Below, in pieces: positions 26,205 through 34,363 of a stretch of DNA of 64,000 nucleotides. The stretch covers positions 9,776 through 73,775 of the forward strand of contig DAQA01000029.1 of NCBI GenBank assembly GCA_002502685.1, written 5' to 3'. The position numbers were made by a program, and so were the translations under genes. The stretch is from Euryarchaeota archaeon UBA202 (lineage in GTDB: Archaea > Thermoplasmatota > E2 > UBA202). The notes beneath the pieces were generated by a model, which saw only the letters and a program-made list of their open reading frames with translations, made no database searches and had not been told where the DNA came from. How positions within the stretch are numbered: position 1 is the first letter of the stretch; the number at the start of each line of letters is the position of its first letter.

Positions 26205-28112
26205 ATGAAAACCAAAATCCTTGTCATCCCGGTTTTAATAATTCTTCTGACAAGCACAATCACCCTTGCCCATAGAGACATAAATGACACACAGGAACTC
26301 TCCCTAACACACCATTTTTCACCGCCCTTAATTACAGATGATGGAAACTCGGTAAGTATCTCCATACCTGAAGCCTCCTCATGTGATTATACCCCGGGTG
26401 AGCCTCTTCTCCCTGTTCATACAGAAATACTACCTTTCCCCATAGGGACCCATATAACAAAAATCATGAGCGCCCCCAGCACCATTCATACCGTATCTCT
26501 TCCAAAACAAATACAAAAAACCCCTGATCCTTTCTCCCTCACCACACATTATCCTTCCTCAAATCCAGGCACTACAGCACCAGTCACAGCTCCCTCTCCT
26601 GTTCAATGGTATAGCTTCCATTTGGGGATTGGAAGGCATGAAAACAATCCCACTCTTTTTCTATCCCTTACCGTGTACCCCTGTCAATATAACGCTTTAA
26701 CCAACGAATTATACTATATACAGGACATAACCTTCTCTATCCAGTACACCACCCCCCAGGCCCTCCTGTCCCTTCCAGATGGCTATAATCTGCTTATCAT
26801 TTCTCCTGTCCAGTTTCACACTGACCTTCAAAATTTAGTTTCCCATAAAGAAAGCCATGGCCTTAAAACCAAACTGGTGACCACTGAAGAAATCTATACC
26901 GGTGACTATTTCCCGGTCATGGGTAGGGATGATGCAGAAAAAATCAAATATTTCATAAAAAACGCTCTTGAGGAATGGGGCATTGATTACGTGCTCTTGG
27001 TTGGAGGGTTAACCTCACAAATAATGGGTGACACCTGGCACGCCCCCGTGAGATATTCACATCTTGTTACCACGGGTGGATATGGTGAAAAAAGCTACCT
27101 GACAGATCTTTATTTTGCAGATATATACAAAAGTGACGACCAGGGCAACCCGGTCTTTGATGACTGGGATTCAAATGGAAATAATATATTTGCGGAATGG
27201 CCCCGGTTTGGCAGTAGGGATGAACTAGATTTGTACCCCGATGTCTATGTCGGCCGTCTTGCCTGTCGGAATACACAGGAGGTACAAACAGTCATAGACA
27301 AAATCAAAACCTATGAAAACACACAGGATCCATCATGGTTCAAGCGATTGGTGCTCGCCGGGGGAGACACCTTTAATGATCAAACGGGACATAACTATTA
27401 TGAAGGAGAAATCTCCAATCAACGGGTCTTGGAGATCCTTTCCAGCTTTGAGGCACAACGTATCTGGTATACCCTAGATAATTTTAAACAAAAAAATATT
27501 GTGGATGCCATTAGCAAGGGATGTGGATTCGTCCATCTTTCCGGTCACGGAAGCCCAGGTATGTGGATGGCTAAGGACTTCACCGATGACCCCCAGGGGG
27601 AATACCTCTTGGGTCTGGATGTCTATCACATGCCTCAATTATCCAACAAGGACCAATACCCCATCGTGGTAATTGGAGGCTGCCATAACAGCTTGTTTAA
27701 TGTCACCTTCCTGGGAAGCCTCATAGGTTGCATCAAATCACTCACTGGGTCCCCCACATGGTATTGGATGCCCATCCCTGAATGTTTTGGGTGGTGGCTG
27801 GTCAAGCAGCCCCAGGGCGGTGCCATTGCAACTCTTGGTTGCACGGGTCTTGGTTTAGGAACAATTGGTGATTCCAACCAGGATGATATCCCTGATGCTC
27901 TCCAGTTTTTGCTAACATGGCTTGAACTTCGTTTTTTTGAGGCATATGCACAGGACAACATTACCATGTTAGGGCACACATGGGGAACTGCCATAACTGA
28001 CTATATCCATACCTTTGATTGTTATCGGGATAAAGGAGACCAAAAAACAGTGGAAGAATGGATTCTCCTCGGTGATCCCTCCCTTATGATAGGAGGATAT
28101 CCCATCTGCTAG
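26205..28112 (+). CDS. Secreted C25 (gingipain-like) cysteine protease
   Basis: The frame is open from 26067, but ATG 26205 follows GGTGAT by 7 nt and begins the signal peptide (MKTKILVIPVLIILLTSTIT), giving 635 residues. A beta-rich propeptide precedes the C25 catalytic fold: LLIISPVQFH at the domain start, Asp-rich loops (DIYKSDDQGNPVFDDWDSNG) likely to bind calcium, His in VHLSGHGSPGMW and Cys in VVIGGCHNSLFN. It ends soon after the ILLGDPSLMIGG segment with no C-terminal anchor, so it may be released. It is a paralogue in family terms of the protease at the start of the window. Arg/Lys specificity cannot be read. Confidence 0.85.
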   Translation: MKTKILVIPVLIILLTSTITLAHRDINDTQELSLTHHFSPPLITDDGNSVSISIPEASSCDYTPGEPLLPVHTEILPFPIGTHITKIMSAPSTIHTVSLPKQIQKTPDPFSLTTHYPSSNPGTTAPVTAPSPVQWYSFHLGIGRHENNPTLFLSLTVYPCQYNALTNELYYIQDITFSIQYTTPQALLSLPDGYNLLIISPVQFHTDLQNLVSHKESHGLKTKLVTTEEIYTGDYFPVMGRDDAEKIKYFIKNALEEWGIDYVLLVGGLTSQIMGDTWHAPVRYSHLVTTGGYGEKSYLTDLYFADIYKSDDQGNPVFDDWDSNGNNIFAEWPRFGSRDELDLYPDVYVGRLACRNTQEVQTVIDKIKTYENTQDPSWFKRLVLAGGDTFNDQTGHNYYEGEISNQRVLEILSSFEAQRIWYTLDNFKQKNIVDAISKGCGFVHLSGHGSPGMWMAKDFTDDPQGEYLLGLDVYHMPQLSNKDQYPIVVIGGCHNSLFNVTFLGSLIGCIKSLTGSPTWYWMPIPECFGWWLVKQPQGGAIATLGCTGLGLGTIGDSNQDDIPDALQFLLTWLELRFFEAYAQDNITMLGHTWGTAITDYIHTFDCYRDKGDQKTVEEWILLGDPSLMIGGYPIC

Positions 28113-28146
28113 CTTGAGTTTCTGCATTAGATCATTACTTCTCTAT

Positions 28147-28178
28147 GCAACATCAAACTTCTCCAATGCCGATGTTGC
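28147..28178 (+). terminator. Hairpin between C25 protease and aIF5A genes
   Basis: GCAACATC (28147-28154) and GATGTTGC (28171-28178) form an 8-bp perfect stem with a 16-nt loop, 35 nt after the protease stop. It is a candidate 3' end structure. Confidence 0.35.
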
Positions 28179-28277
28179 TAGAGGATGAAATAGACCAAAG
28201 ATTCACACGAGTCCCCCTTTTTAATTATTTCCTAAAAACTTATTTACTCTATTGATATTCCACTATGGGTGCTTGAA

Positions 28278-28661
28278 ATGAAACAAGTTTCTGAGGTACG
28301 CCAATTAAAGGTCAACCGGTACATTATAATTGATGATGAACCCTGTAAAATTGTCTCCATTACCACCTCAAAGCCAGGGAAACATGGTGAGGCAAAGGCA
28401 CGCATTGAAGCAATAGGGATATTTGATGAACAAAAAAGGAGTGTTGTTCATCCTGTTCGTCATAAGGTACAGGTTCCCATCATTGATAAAAGAACAGCAC
28501 AAGTTGTGGCCCTCATGGGTGACCAAGTTCAGCTCATGGATATGGATACCTATGAAACTTTTGAGATGAACATCCCGGAAGATTTCAAGGGGCAACTTAA
28601 TGCTGGAGAAGAAATTCAATATCTCTCAACCCTTGGAAAAATGAAGATTACCCGGGTATGA
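28278..28661 (+). CDS. eif5A: Translation initiation factor 5A
   Basis: ATG 28278 is preferred to GTG 28269; a GGGTG ribosome-site-like string precedes it. The 127-residue product shows the KOW/SH3-like N-domain and the hypusination loop SKPGKHGEAK, with the modified Lys at position 35. The OB-fold C-domain follows. aIF5A relieves ribosome stalling, for example at polyproline, after deoxyhypusine modification from spermidine. Its stop overlaps the start of an agmatinase gene (ATGA), which ties the factor to polyamine synthesis. The deoxyhypusine synthase gene is not in this window. Confidence 0.95.
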   Translation: MKQVSEVRQLKVNRYIIIDDEPCKIVSITTSKPGKHGEAKARIEAIGIFDEQKRSVVHPVRHKVQVPIIDKRTAQVVALMGDQVQLMDMDTYETFEMNIPEDFKGQLNAGEEIQYLSTLGKMKITRV

Positions 28662-29491
28662 AATTTCCCTCTTTTTTTGCTGATGCTGAAGAAAGTTTCG
28701 GCGATGCTGAGTATATTATCGTGGGGGCACCATATGAGGATGCCAGTCCCTCATTTCGAGAGGGTACACAGTCTGCCCCTGACGCCATAAGAGAGGCGTC
28801 ATGGAATTTTGAAACCTACAATCTTTTTAATCACATGGACTTACAAGATATTAAGGTACATGACTTTGGTAATATCGATGATCTAGAATCACTCCGGAAA
28901 CTTGTGAAGAGGGCTTTGGAGAATAAAAAGAAAATTATTACAATAGGGGGCAGCCATTCTATCACCCCTCACGTGGTGTTGCCTATTTCAATATCTTATC
29001 CCCATATGGGTGTTCTAGTCATGGATGCCCATCTTGATTACCGGGATACCTATCAAGGCAACCCTGCAAGTCATGCCTGTGCCATAAGACGGATTTCTGA
29101 GATTGTAGGCATTGATCATGTAGCTGTTATCGGCATCAGATCTGGATGTAAAGAAGAAAAAATCAAGAGTGAAGCAGACGGCTTATCCTATTATACACCT
29201 TGTGATGTGACACGATTGAGTATAAAGAGAATTCTAAAAAAATTAGATTTTGACCATGTCTATCTAAGTATTGATATGGATGCTGTTGATCCTTCCTATG
29301 CACCCGGTGTCTCGACACCTGAGCCGTTTGGCTTATGTGCAACTGATGTCTTGCAGATCATTAGGAAGATTGCCCCAAGGGTAATAGGAATGGATATTAT
29401 GGAAGTCTGTCCCTCATATGACACAGGCAATACAGCAATACTTGCGGCTAAATTCATAAGAGAATATATCACCTGGAATAATAAAAATTAA
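28658..29491 (+). CDS. speB: Agmatinase / arginase-family ureohydrolase
   Basis: The 277-residue product contains all ureohydrolase metal motifs: GGSHS (His100), DAHLDYRD (Asp123, His125, Asp127) and SIDMDAVDPSYAPG near residue 206. It likely hydrolyses agmatine to putrescine and urea on the archaeal polyamine route, providing spermidine for hypusination of aIF5A, whose gene overlaps by 4 nt. Arginase, formiminoglutamase or guanidinobutyrase activity cannot be excluded from sequence. It is convergent with pdxT, with the two stop codons overlapping. Confidence 0.9.
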   Translation: MKFPSFFADAEESFGDAEYIIVGAPYEDASPSFREGTQSAPDAIREASWNFETYNLFNHMDLQDIKVHDFGNIDDLESLRKLVKRALENKKKIITIGGSHSITPHVVLPISISYPHMGVLVMDAHLDYRDTYQGNPASHACAIRRISEIVGIDHVAVIGIRSGCKEEKIKSEADGLSYYTPCDVTRLSIKRILKKLDFDHVYLSIDMDAVDPSYAPGVSTPEPFGLCATDVLQIIRKIAPRVIGMDIMEVCPSYDTGNTAILAAKFIREYITWNNKN

Positions 29492-30054
29492 ATCATCTCC
29501 AAAAAATATTTGTGTATCCGTACATCCTCACCCAGTTCAGGGTGAAAGACAACCGCCAAAAAATGTTTGTCTTGAGCCATGACAATCTTGTCATCAATCC
29601 ATGCAAGGGGCTGACAGTTATTCCATACTCGACGTATTACAGGAGCGCGAATGAAAATACCGGGAAAGAATCCTTTGAATCCCTGTATTTTAAGGGGGGA
29701 TTGAAATGAATATCGCTGGCGACCAAAAGCATTCCTTTCCACTTCCATATCCATGACCCCCAGTGTTTTAACCCCTTCAGTTTTCTGGGCCAATAAAATG
29801 CAGCCAGCGCATGTCCCCATAATCGGAAGAGAGGATGCCCTGGCCTCGATGTCCGTAAACAGACCTGATTTCAGTAAAAGATGGGAAATGGTGGTGCTTT
29901 CCCCCCCGGGTATAATGAGCCCATCAAGGGAAGGAAGTTTGGTTTTAACGGGGATAGCCTCCCCTTTGATGTTAAGGTCAGCCAATGCATTTTTGACAGC
30001 CTGGATGTGTTCAGTGACGGCGCCTTGAAGGGCAACTACTCCGATTTTGATCAT
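29488..30054 (-). CDS. pdxT: PdxT, glutaminase subunit of pyridoxal 5'-phosphate synthase
   Basis: The 188-residue class I-like glutaminase starts MIKIGVVALQGAVTEHI, the PdxT/SNO signature. It has PGGESTTI, the nucleophile Cys in GTCAGCILLA, and the His-Glu pair in VVFHPEL. It hands ammonia to PdxS, which builds PLP from ribose 5-phosphate and glyceraldehyde 3-phosphate; pdxS is not in this window. The start overlaps the stop of the HD-domain gene upstream, forming an operon trm56-HD-pdxT on the minus strand. Confidence 0.93.
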   Translation of the reverse strand: MIKIGVVALQGAVTEHIQAVKNALADLNIKGEAIPVKTKLPSLDGLIIPGGESTTISHLLLKSGLFTDIEARASSLPIMGTCAGCILLAQKTEGVKTLGVMDMEVERNAFGRQRYSFQSPLKIQGFKGFFPGIFIRAPVIRRVWNNCQPLAWIDDKIVMAQDKHFLAVVFHPELGEDVRIHKYFLEMI

Positions 30055-30569
30055 AAAAATTCATTTAGAGCACAGTGGCATAGTTTTTCTAGTTTGTTGT
30101 GTAGTTTTTTCAGTCGGTCTGCTCCCCTGTCATGGCCTTTTTTTTGAAAACGATGAATAAGAGTATTAATATCTGTAATGCCACAGAGATTATCGGCATG
30201 GGCCACGATTTCTTCTTCAAGTGTGTTGGGTATATAGTCTTTCTTAGGAAGACCAAGAGTCATTGCTTCTTCCTTGTCTATCCCGGCACCTATATGATGT
30301 TCAATCAGGGATACCACCGTGGGGGGAAATCCTTGCTGTTGGGCAATTTTTGCTCCTTCAATTGCATGACGGATTCCCTGTGTCTGGCTTCGCCCGATGT
30401 CGTGAAGGAGTGCACCCATGGCCACAAGGTCCTTGTCGACCGTTACTCCTGCATCCTCAAGTTTTTTGACGATTTTCATGGCAATCTCATACACTCTTTG
30501 GGAATGTGTAATCACCTCTGTGGAACATCCAGCCTCAGAGAGCATCCTGAGATATTTTTTATGGTTCAT
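30051..30569 (-). CDS. HDIG-domain phosphohydrolase-like protein
   Basis: The 172-residue HD protein has His in THSQRVYEIA, the HD pair in GALLHDIGRSQTQG, and distal His-His in IEHHIGAG and Asp in AHADNL, so the metal site looks complete. It matches the archaeal TIGR00295-type HDIG family. Substrates of this family are unknown; a nucleotide or RNA phosphate is likely from general HD chemistry. It overlaps trm56 upstream and pdxT downstream by 4 nt each, so an association with tRNA modification is possible. Confidence 0.85.
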   Translation of the reverse strand: MNHKKYLRMLSEAGCSTEVITHSQRVYEIAMKIVKKLEDAGVTVDKDLVAMGALLHDIGRSQTQGIRHAIEGAKIAQQQGFPPTVVSLIEHHIGAGIDKEEAMTLGLPKKDYIPNTLEEEIVAHADNLCGITDINTLIHRFQKKGHDRGADRLKKLHNKLEKLCHCALNEFL

Positions 30570-31006
30570 AGTCTTTTGGTTAATCTATCAAGAAATATGG
30601 CCAGGGCGGCAACCTCCGAATGCGGCTGGTGCCCTATGGCAACATTGAAATCAGAAAGGTGATAAAAATCTCCAGGGACTTTTTTTGATCCTACAATTAC
30701 CAAGATATCCGTTGCTTTTTTTATCTCATGGACAACCTCGCCGAGTTCTGTCCCATACATGGTCAAATGAACAATAAGTCCCCTCCATTTACAAAAACAT
30801 TTTCTCCATTGCACACCGGTTCTAATCCGAAATTCTCCTCCAAAACGCTGGACAACATCAGTAATTGTGTCCTCAAGCTCCGAGCTTTTTGTATCTATGA
30901 GTATCTCTTTTGCCCCCAGGGCCCGTGCCACTAGTGCGACATGTGTTGTGATTCGTTTATCCCGGTCTGGCCGATGGCCATATCTAAAAACAGTGATGTT
31001 TACCAT
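30566..31006 (-). CDS. trm56: tRNA (cytidine-56 2'-O)-methyltransferase
   Basis: The N-terminus ITVFRYGHRPDRDKRITTHVALVARALGA is diagnostic for aTrm56, the archaeal SPOUT enzyme that methylates C56 in the T-loop. The C-terminal knot segment (ILVIVGSKKVPGDFYHLSDFNVAIGHQPHSEVAALAIFL) is also present. At 146 residues it is shorter than many family members (about 170-200), with trimming in the middle and at the C-terminus. Its promoter is likely the TTTTTATAG at about 31136-31144. It is the first gene of the operon with the HD protein and pdxT. Confidence 0.9.
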   Translation of the reverse strand: MVNITVFRYGHRPDRDKRITTHVALVARALGAKEILIDTKSSELEDTITDVVQRFGGEFRIRTGVQWRKCFCKWRGLIVHLTMYGTELGEVVHEIKKATDILVIVGSKKVPGDFYHLSDFNVAIGHQPHSEVAALAIFLDRLTKRL

Positions 31007-31173
31007 GATCTTACTTAGATGATAAAGAAAAATGAATGTTTACCCGGCTGTATTTCCTGTTTCTTCTTTTATACATGGATACATCTTGTGGATAAGATTT
31101 TTTGTTAGTTTCTTTTTGTATCATGATTACGTATCTATAAAAAAATTATGGTTAATTCCTTGATATCCTACGG

Positions 31174-31662
31174 TTATATTTTTTCTATCATCATCCCTTT
31201 ATAGACAAGGCGATCTGATCGTTTCACGATTGCTTTGAGTTTAACCGGGGAAAGATGATATTGAATCTCCACTTCCCGTCCCATTTTTCCTGTTCCAATC
31301 CAGTCATAGATTTTTTTCTCTATTTCACTAAATTCTTTATCATCCAGGCGTGCAACGGCAAATGCATCACTGATTTTGTCAATGCTAGATACGATTCTGA
31401 TGTGAAACGAGTTATAGTTTGCCCGATATTCCTTTTTAGGTTTTTCATCTTCAGGCATAGCCCATCGTGTTTCAACAAGTTTGATTTTTTCAAAATAGGA
31501 TAAAGCTTCAATGCCCTCATCACCAAATTTTTCCACTATGGAATCAATTGTTTTCCATTCTGATAAAATCTCATTAAAAACCTTCTTTTTTAAATCAGTA
31601 TCAAATCCTCGTAATAGCCACACTAAATCAGTTACTTCATTAATTAGTTTAGCATGAGCCAT
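31174..31662 (-). CDS. Predicted archaeal ArsR-like HTH regulator
   Basis: ATG 31662 (MAHAKLINEVTDLVW) is taken as the start; ATG 31683 is an alternative. The 162-residue protein has an N-terminal helical region that looks like a degenerate winged helix (VFNEILSEWKTIDSIVEKFGDEGIEALSYFEKIKLVETRW). A second helical/wing region follows, ending in a basic strand (IQYHLSPVKLKAIVKRSDRLVYKGM). It belongs to a conserved uncharacterised archaeal family, I believe. Two tiny ORFs lie directly upstream on the same strand and may share its transcript. Confidence 0.65.
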   Translation of the reverse strand: MAHAKLINEVTDLVWLLRGFDTDLKKKVFNEILSEWKTIDSIVEKFGDEGIEALSYFEKIKLVETRWAMPEDEKPKKEYRANYNSFHIRIVSSIDKISDAFAVARLDDKEFSEIEKKIYDWIGTGKMGREVEIQYHLSPVKLKAIVKRSDRLVYKGMMIEKI

Positions 31663-31692
31663 TATGTTGTTATCGTATATCAATTTAAAATT

Positions 31693-31773
31693 CTATTGGT
31701 ATCCGTAATTATCTATAAAACCTGCAACACCCCCGGTTATACCCTGGGTTCCCATAACTATTTTCATGGTCAT
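31693..31773 (-). CDS. Possible 26-aa peptide between a small membrane ORF and the regulator
   Basis: ATG 31773 lies 3 nt past the stop of the 47-aa membrane ORF, inside the string GAGGGATGACCATG, where GAGGG can act as ribosome site. The product starts MTMKIVMGTQGITGGVAGFI and ends NYGYQ, a Gly-rich composition. The frame ends 10 nt before the first possible start of the regulator gene. Arrangement is the main support; length alone is not significant. Confidence 0.3.
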   Translation of the reverse strand: MTMKIVMGTQGITGGVAGFIDNYGYQ

Positions 31774-31776
31774 CCC

Positions 31777-31920
31777 TCATAGAGAAAAAGAAATGAATAG
31801 AATGGTAAAAAGCAGGAAAAAAACAATCAAATAAAAATATATCAATCCAGCCAGTGCATCGTACCAAAGGATTAGCATAAGAAGGAAGGGATGTAGTGCC
31901 CCAAAAACAGATAGTTTCAA
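31777..31920 (-). CDS. Small membrane protein, 47 aa (TTG start)
   Basis: From TTG 31920 to TGA 31777-31779 the frame encodes KLSVFGALHPFLLMLILWYD, then a short ALAGLIYFY link, then a second hydrophobic stretch LIVFFLLFTILFISFSL. This makes two membrane helices with a conserved-looking WYDALAGL turn. A stop lies two codons upstream of the TTG, so no earlier start exists. ATG codon 15 of the frame is a shorter alternative. The composition strongly favours a real membrane peptide, but no family is recognised. It heads a putative operon with a 26-aa peptide and the HTH regulator. Confidence 0.45.
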   Translation of the reverse strand: MKLSVFGALHPFLLMLILWYDALAGLIYFYLIVFFLLFTILFISFSL

Positions 31921-32121
31921 TTTTTATTTTGTCCAATTATCAAATCCAAAAAAGTGCCAATATGATAATGCCCAATATTACAAAATTACATAGAAAACAA
32001 ACCGTTCTTTGGTTATCTAGTGCCCTTATCACATGTCAAGAAAAAAATATATTTACAGGATTCATGTCGCAACTGGAAATAATTAAATATAAAATCTGCC
32101 ATAGATAATACAGGATTTCAT

Positions 32122-33045
32122 ATGGGAAAAGGTAAAGGGTTTGGAAAAGTCATTTTATTCAATGAACATTTTGTGGTCTATGGCATACCTTCCATTGTTT
32201 CAGCAATTGATCTAAAGACAACAGCGGTAGTGGAAAAACATACAAAAAATCAAGTGATACTAGATGATCAAAGACCTGCCACAAAAGGGTACAAAGAGGA
32301 AAAAAAGAAACACCGGAAGGAATCACTCAATCGTATATTAAAAAAAATGGAGAAAGAAAATCATCCTTTAAAAATCACCCTGGGAGGTAACCTGGTGGCA
32401 GCAAGTGGTATTGGTGCCAGTGCAGCCTCATGTGTAGCAATTGCTCGGGCTATAAATGAGGAATTCAACATGGAGCTCACTGAAGAAGAGATTAACGCCG
32501 TAGCCTTCGAGGGCGAAAAGGGATATCATGGATCTCCTTCAGGGGTGGATAATACCGCCGCCACCTATGGTGGTCTTATCTGGTTTAAAAAAGGGGCTCC
32601 TGATGTCATGGAACGTTTGAAGATAAAGACCCCTCTTGGGATTGTCATGGGGAATACTGGGGTGGTCGCCAATACAAAACTAGCTGTAAAAAATGTTCGC
32701 CAAAAAAAAGAGAAATATCCCTGCCTCTATGAAAAAATTTTTACCCATGCAGAACAAGTTGTTGAGCACGCAAAGGAGGCCCTCATGTCATATAATCTTA
32801 CAGAGCTAGGGGAATGTATGAACAAAAATCATAGCCTTCTACAAAAAATAGCTGTATCAAATAAAAACCTGGATTTTTTGGTACAATTAGCCCGGGAAAC
32901 AGGAGCCTTGGGAGCAAAATTAACAGGGGGAGGATTGGGGGGCTACATGGTGGCCTTAACTCCCGGGAGTACTCTTCAGGAAAAGGTAGCCCGAGCCATC
33001 ACTCGTGAAGGATTTTATGCCCTTAAAACCCGGATAGGTGTTTAA
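32122..33045 (+). CDS. mvk: Mevalonate kinase
   Basis: The 307-residue GHMP kinase has FGKVILFNEHFVVYG at the N-terminus, the phosphate-binding loop LVAASGIGASAASCVAIA, the catalytic-Asp region GSPSGVDNTAATYGG, and the C-terminal AKLTGGGLGG. It phosphorylates mevalonate to mevalonate 5-phosphate. It is the first gene of a block that encodes every later step to GGPP and directly abuts the UbiD-family gene (the TAA is followed immediately by ATG). No HMG-CoA synthase or reductase is in the window. Confidence 0.95.
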   Translation: MGKGKGFGKVILFNEHFVVYGIPSIVSAIDLKTTAVVEKHTKNQVILDDQRPATKGYKEEKKKHRKESLNRILKKMEKENHPLKITLGGNLVAASGIGASAASCVAIARAINEEFNMELTEEEINAVAFEGEKGYHGSPSGVDNTAATYGGLIWFKKGAPDVMERLKIKTPLGIVMGNTGVVANTKLAVKNVRQKKEKYPCLYEKIFTHAEQVVEHAKEALMSYNLTELGECMNKNHSLLQKIAVSNKNLDFLVQLARETGALGAKLTGGGLGGYMVALTPGSTLQEKVARAITREGFYALKTRIGV

Positions 33046-34320
33046 ATGAATCTAGGAGATTTTGTAAAGGAACTACGTAAAAAAGATATGATAAAAACGA
33101 TTCATAAAGAAGTGGACGTGCAATATGAAATTGCAACGATATTAAAGCAACTTGATGGTACTCCTCTTTATTTTGACAAAGTAAAAGGTTTTTCAATGCC
33201 TGTTGTGGGAAATATTTGTTCCACACGAGAATTAGTCTCTCTAGGGTTGCAAATCAAAAAAGAAGACATTATCCCTCATCTTTCACAGGCGATTGCCCAT
33301 CCCCGGGATCCCGTTGTTACTCAGCCCAAGAATTATCATCAGATATCGCCTGATTTGTCAAATCTCCCTATTTTGACATATTATCCCTTCGATGGAGGCC
33401 CCTATATCGCCTCTGCAGTCATTGTTGCAGATGACGCTGATTACGGTTTAAATGCCTCATATCACCGATTGATGGTCATTGGTCATGATAAAATCGTCAT
33501 GAGGATCCTCCCGCGTCATTTCCATGAATATCTCACACGGGGTTTACAGGAATTTGCTATCTGTATTGGTAATTCCATCCCGGTTTTACTGGCATCAGCA
33601 GTGTCAACATCCATTCAGGTTAGTGAACTTAGTATAGCAAATGCATTACTTGAAGAACCCCTTATTGAGCTTGATGGCCACCGGGTTCCTGAATCCGAGA
33701 TAGTGATGATCGCTGAGATGACCGAAGAGAAACATGAGGAAGGGCCTTTTTTGGACTTAACCGAAACACCAGATATTGTCAGGCAACAACAAGTAGCACA
33801 AATAAAAAAGACATATGTTAAGGAAAAACCTGTTTTTCATGCTCTTTTACCCGGGGGTCTTGAACATAAAGTTTTAATGGGAATGCCCCGGGAACCAACG
33901 ATTTATAATGAGGTCAATCAGGTGTGTCATTGCAATGATGTTTTCATAACACCCGGTGGTTGCTCCTGGCTTCACGGAGTTGTAGGCATCACCAAGCATC
34001 ATCCTGATGATAGCAAAAAGGCCATAGAGGCGGCATTCAAGGGGCATAACTCCATGAAACATGTCTTTGTTGTGGATGATGACATAAACATACATGATCC
34101 CAATGAGGTTGAATGGGCAATGGCCACCCGATTCCAGGGGGACAAAGATATGATTATTAGACAAGAAAAAGGGTCTTCCCTTGATCCATCCTCCGATCTT
34201 GAAACACGACAAACTACCAAAATTGGCTTTGATCTTACCATCCCCTGGGGTCAAGATCCTAAAAAATTTAAAAAGCCGGAATTATCGCTGGCAATCAAGG
34301 CAGATGACTACCTAGATTGA
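33046..34320 (+). CDS. UbiD-family decarboxylase, probable anhydromevalonate phosphate decarboxylase
   Basis: The 424-residue UbiD fold protein has the ASYHRLMVIGHDKIVMRILPRH segment and the acidic prFMN-site region (EMTEEKHEEGPFLDLTETPDIVRQQ). Archaeal UbiD homologues of this size beside mevalonate genes decarboxylate trans-anhydromevalonate 5-phosphate to isopentenyl phosphate using prenylated FMN. The presence here of mevalonate kinase, both phosphomevalonate dehydratase subunits and isopentenyl phosphate kinase makes that assignment much stronger than the UbiD fold alone would. A UbiX prenyltransferase must be encoded elsewhere. Confidence 0.9.
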   Translation: MNLGDFVKELRKKDMIKTIHKEVDVQYEIATILKQLDGTPLYFDKVKGFSMPVVGNICSTRELVSLGLQIKKEDIIPHLSQAIAHPRDPVVTQPKNYHQISPDLSNLPILTYYPFDGGPYIASAVIVADDADYGLNASYHRLMVIGHDKIVMRILPRHFHEYLTRGLQEFAICIGNSIPVLLASAVSTSIQVSELSIANALLEEPLIELDGHRVPESEIVMIAEMTEEKHEEGPFLDLTETPDIVRQQQVAQIKKTYVKEKPVFHALLPGGLEHKVLMGMPREPTIYNEVNQVCHCNDVFITPGGCSWLHGVVGITKHHPDDSKKAIEAAFKGHNSMKHVFVVDDDINIHDPNEVEWAMATRFQGDKDMIIRQEKGSSLDPSSDLETRQTTKIGFDLTIPWGQDPKKFKKPELSLAIKADDYLD

Positions 34321-34363
34321 GCATAATCAGGGCACCATGATCCCTGGGGGAAAAGAGAAAAGG

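Noticed and set aside
31011..31124. 37-codon frame just upstream of trm56
   Set aside because: Its ATG lies within about 10 nt of the TATA-like box, so it would precede the transcript start; treated as the trm56 leader.
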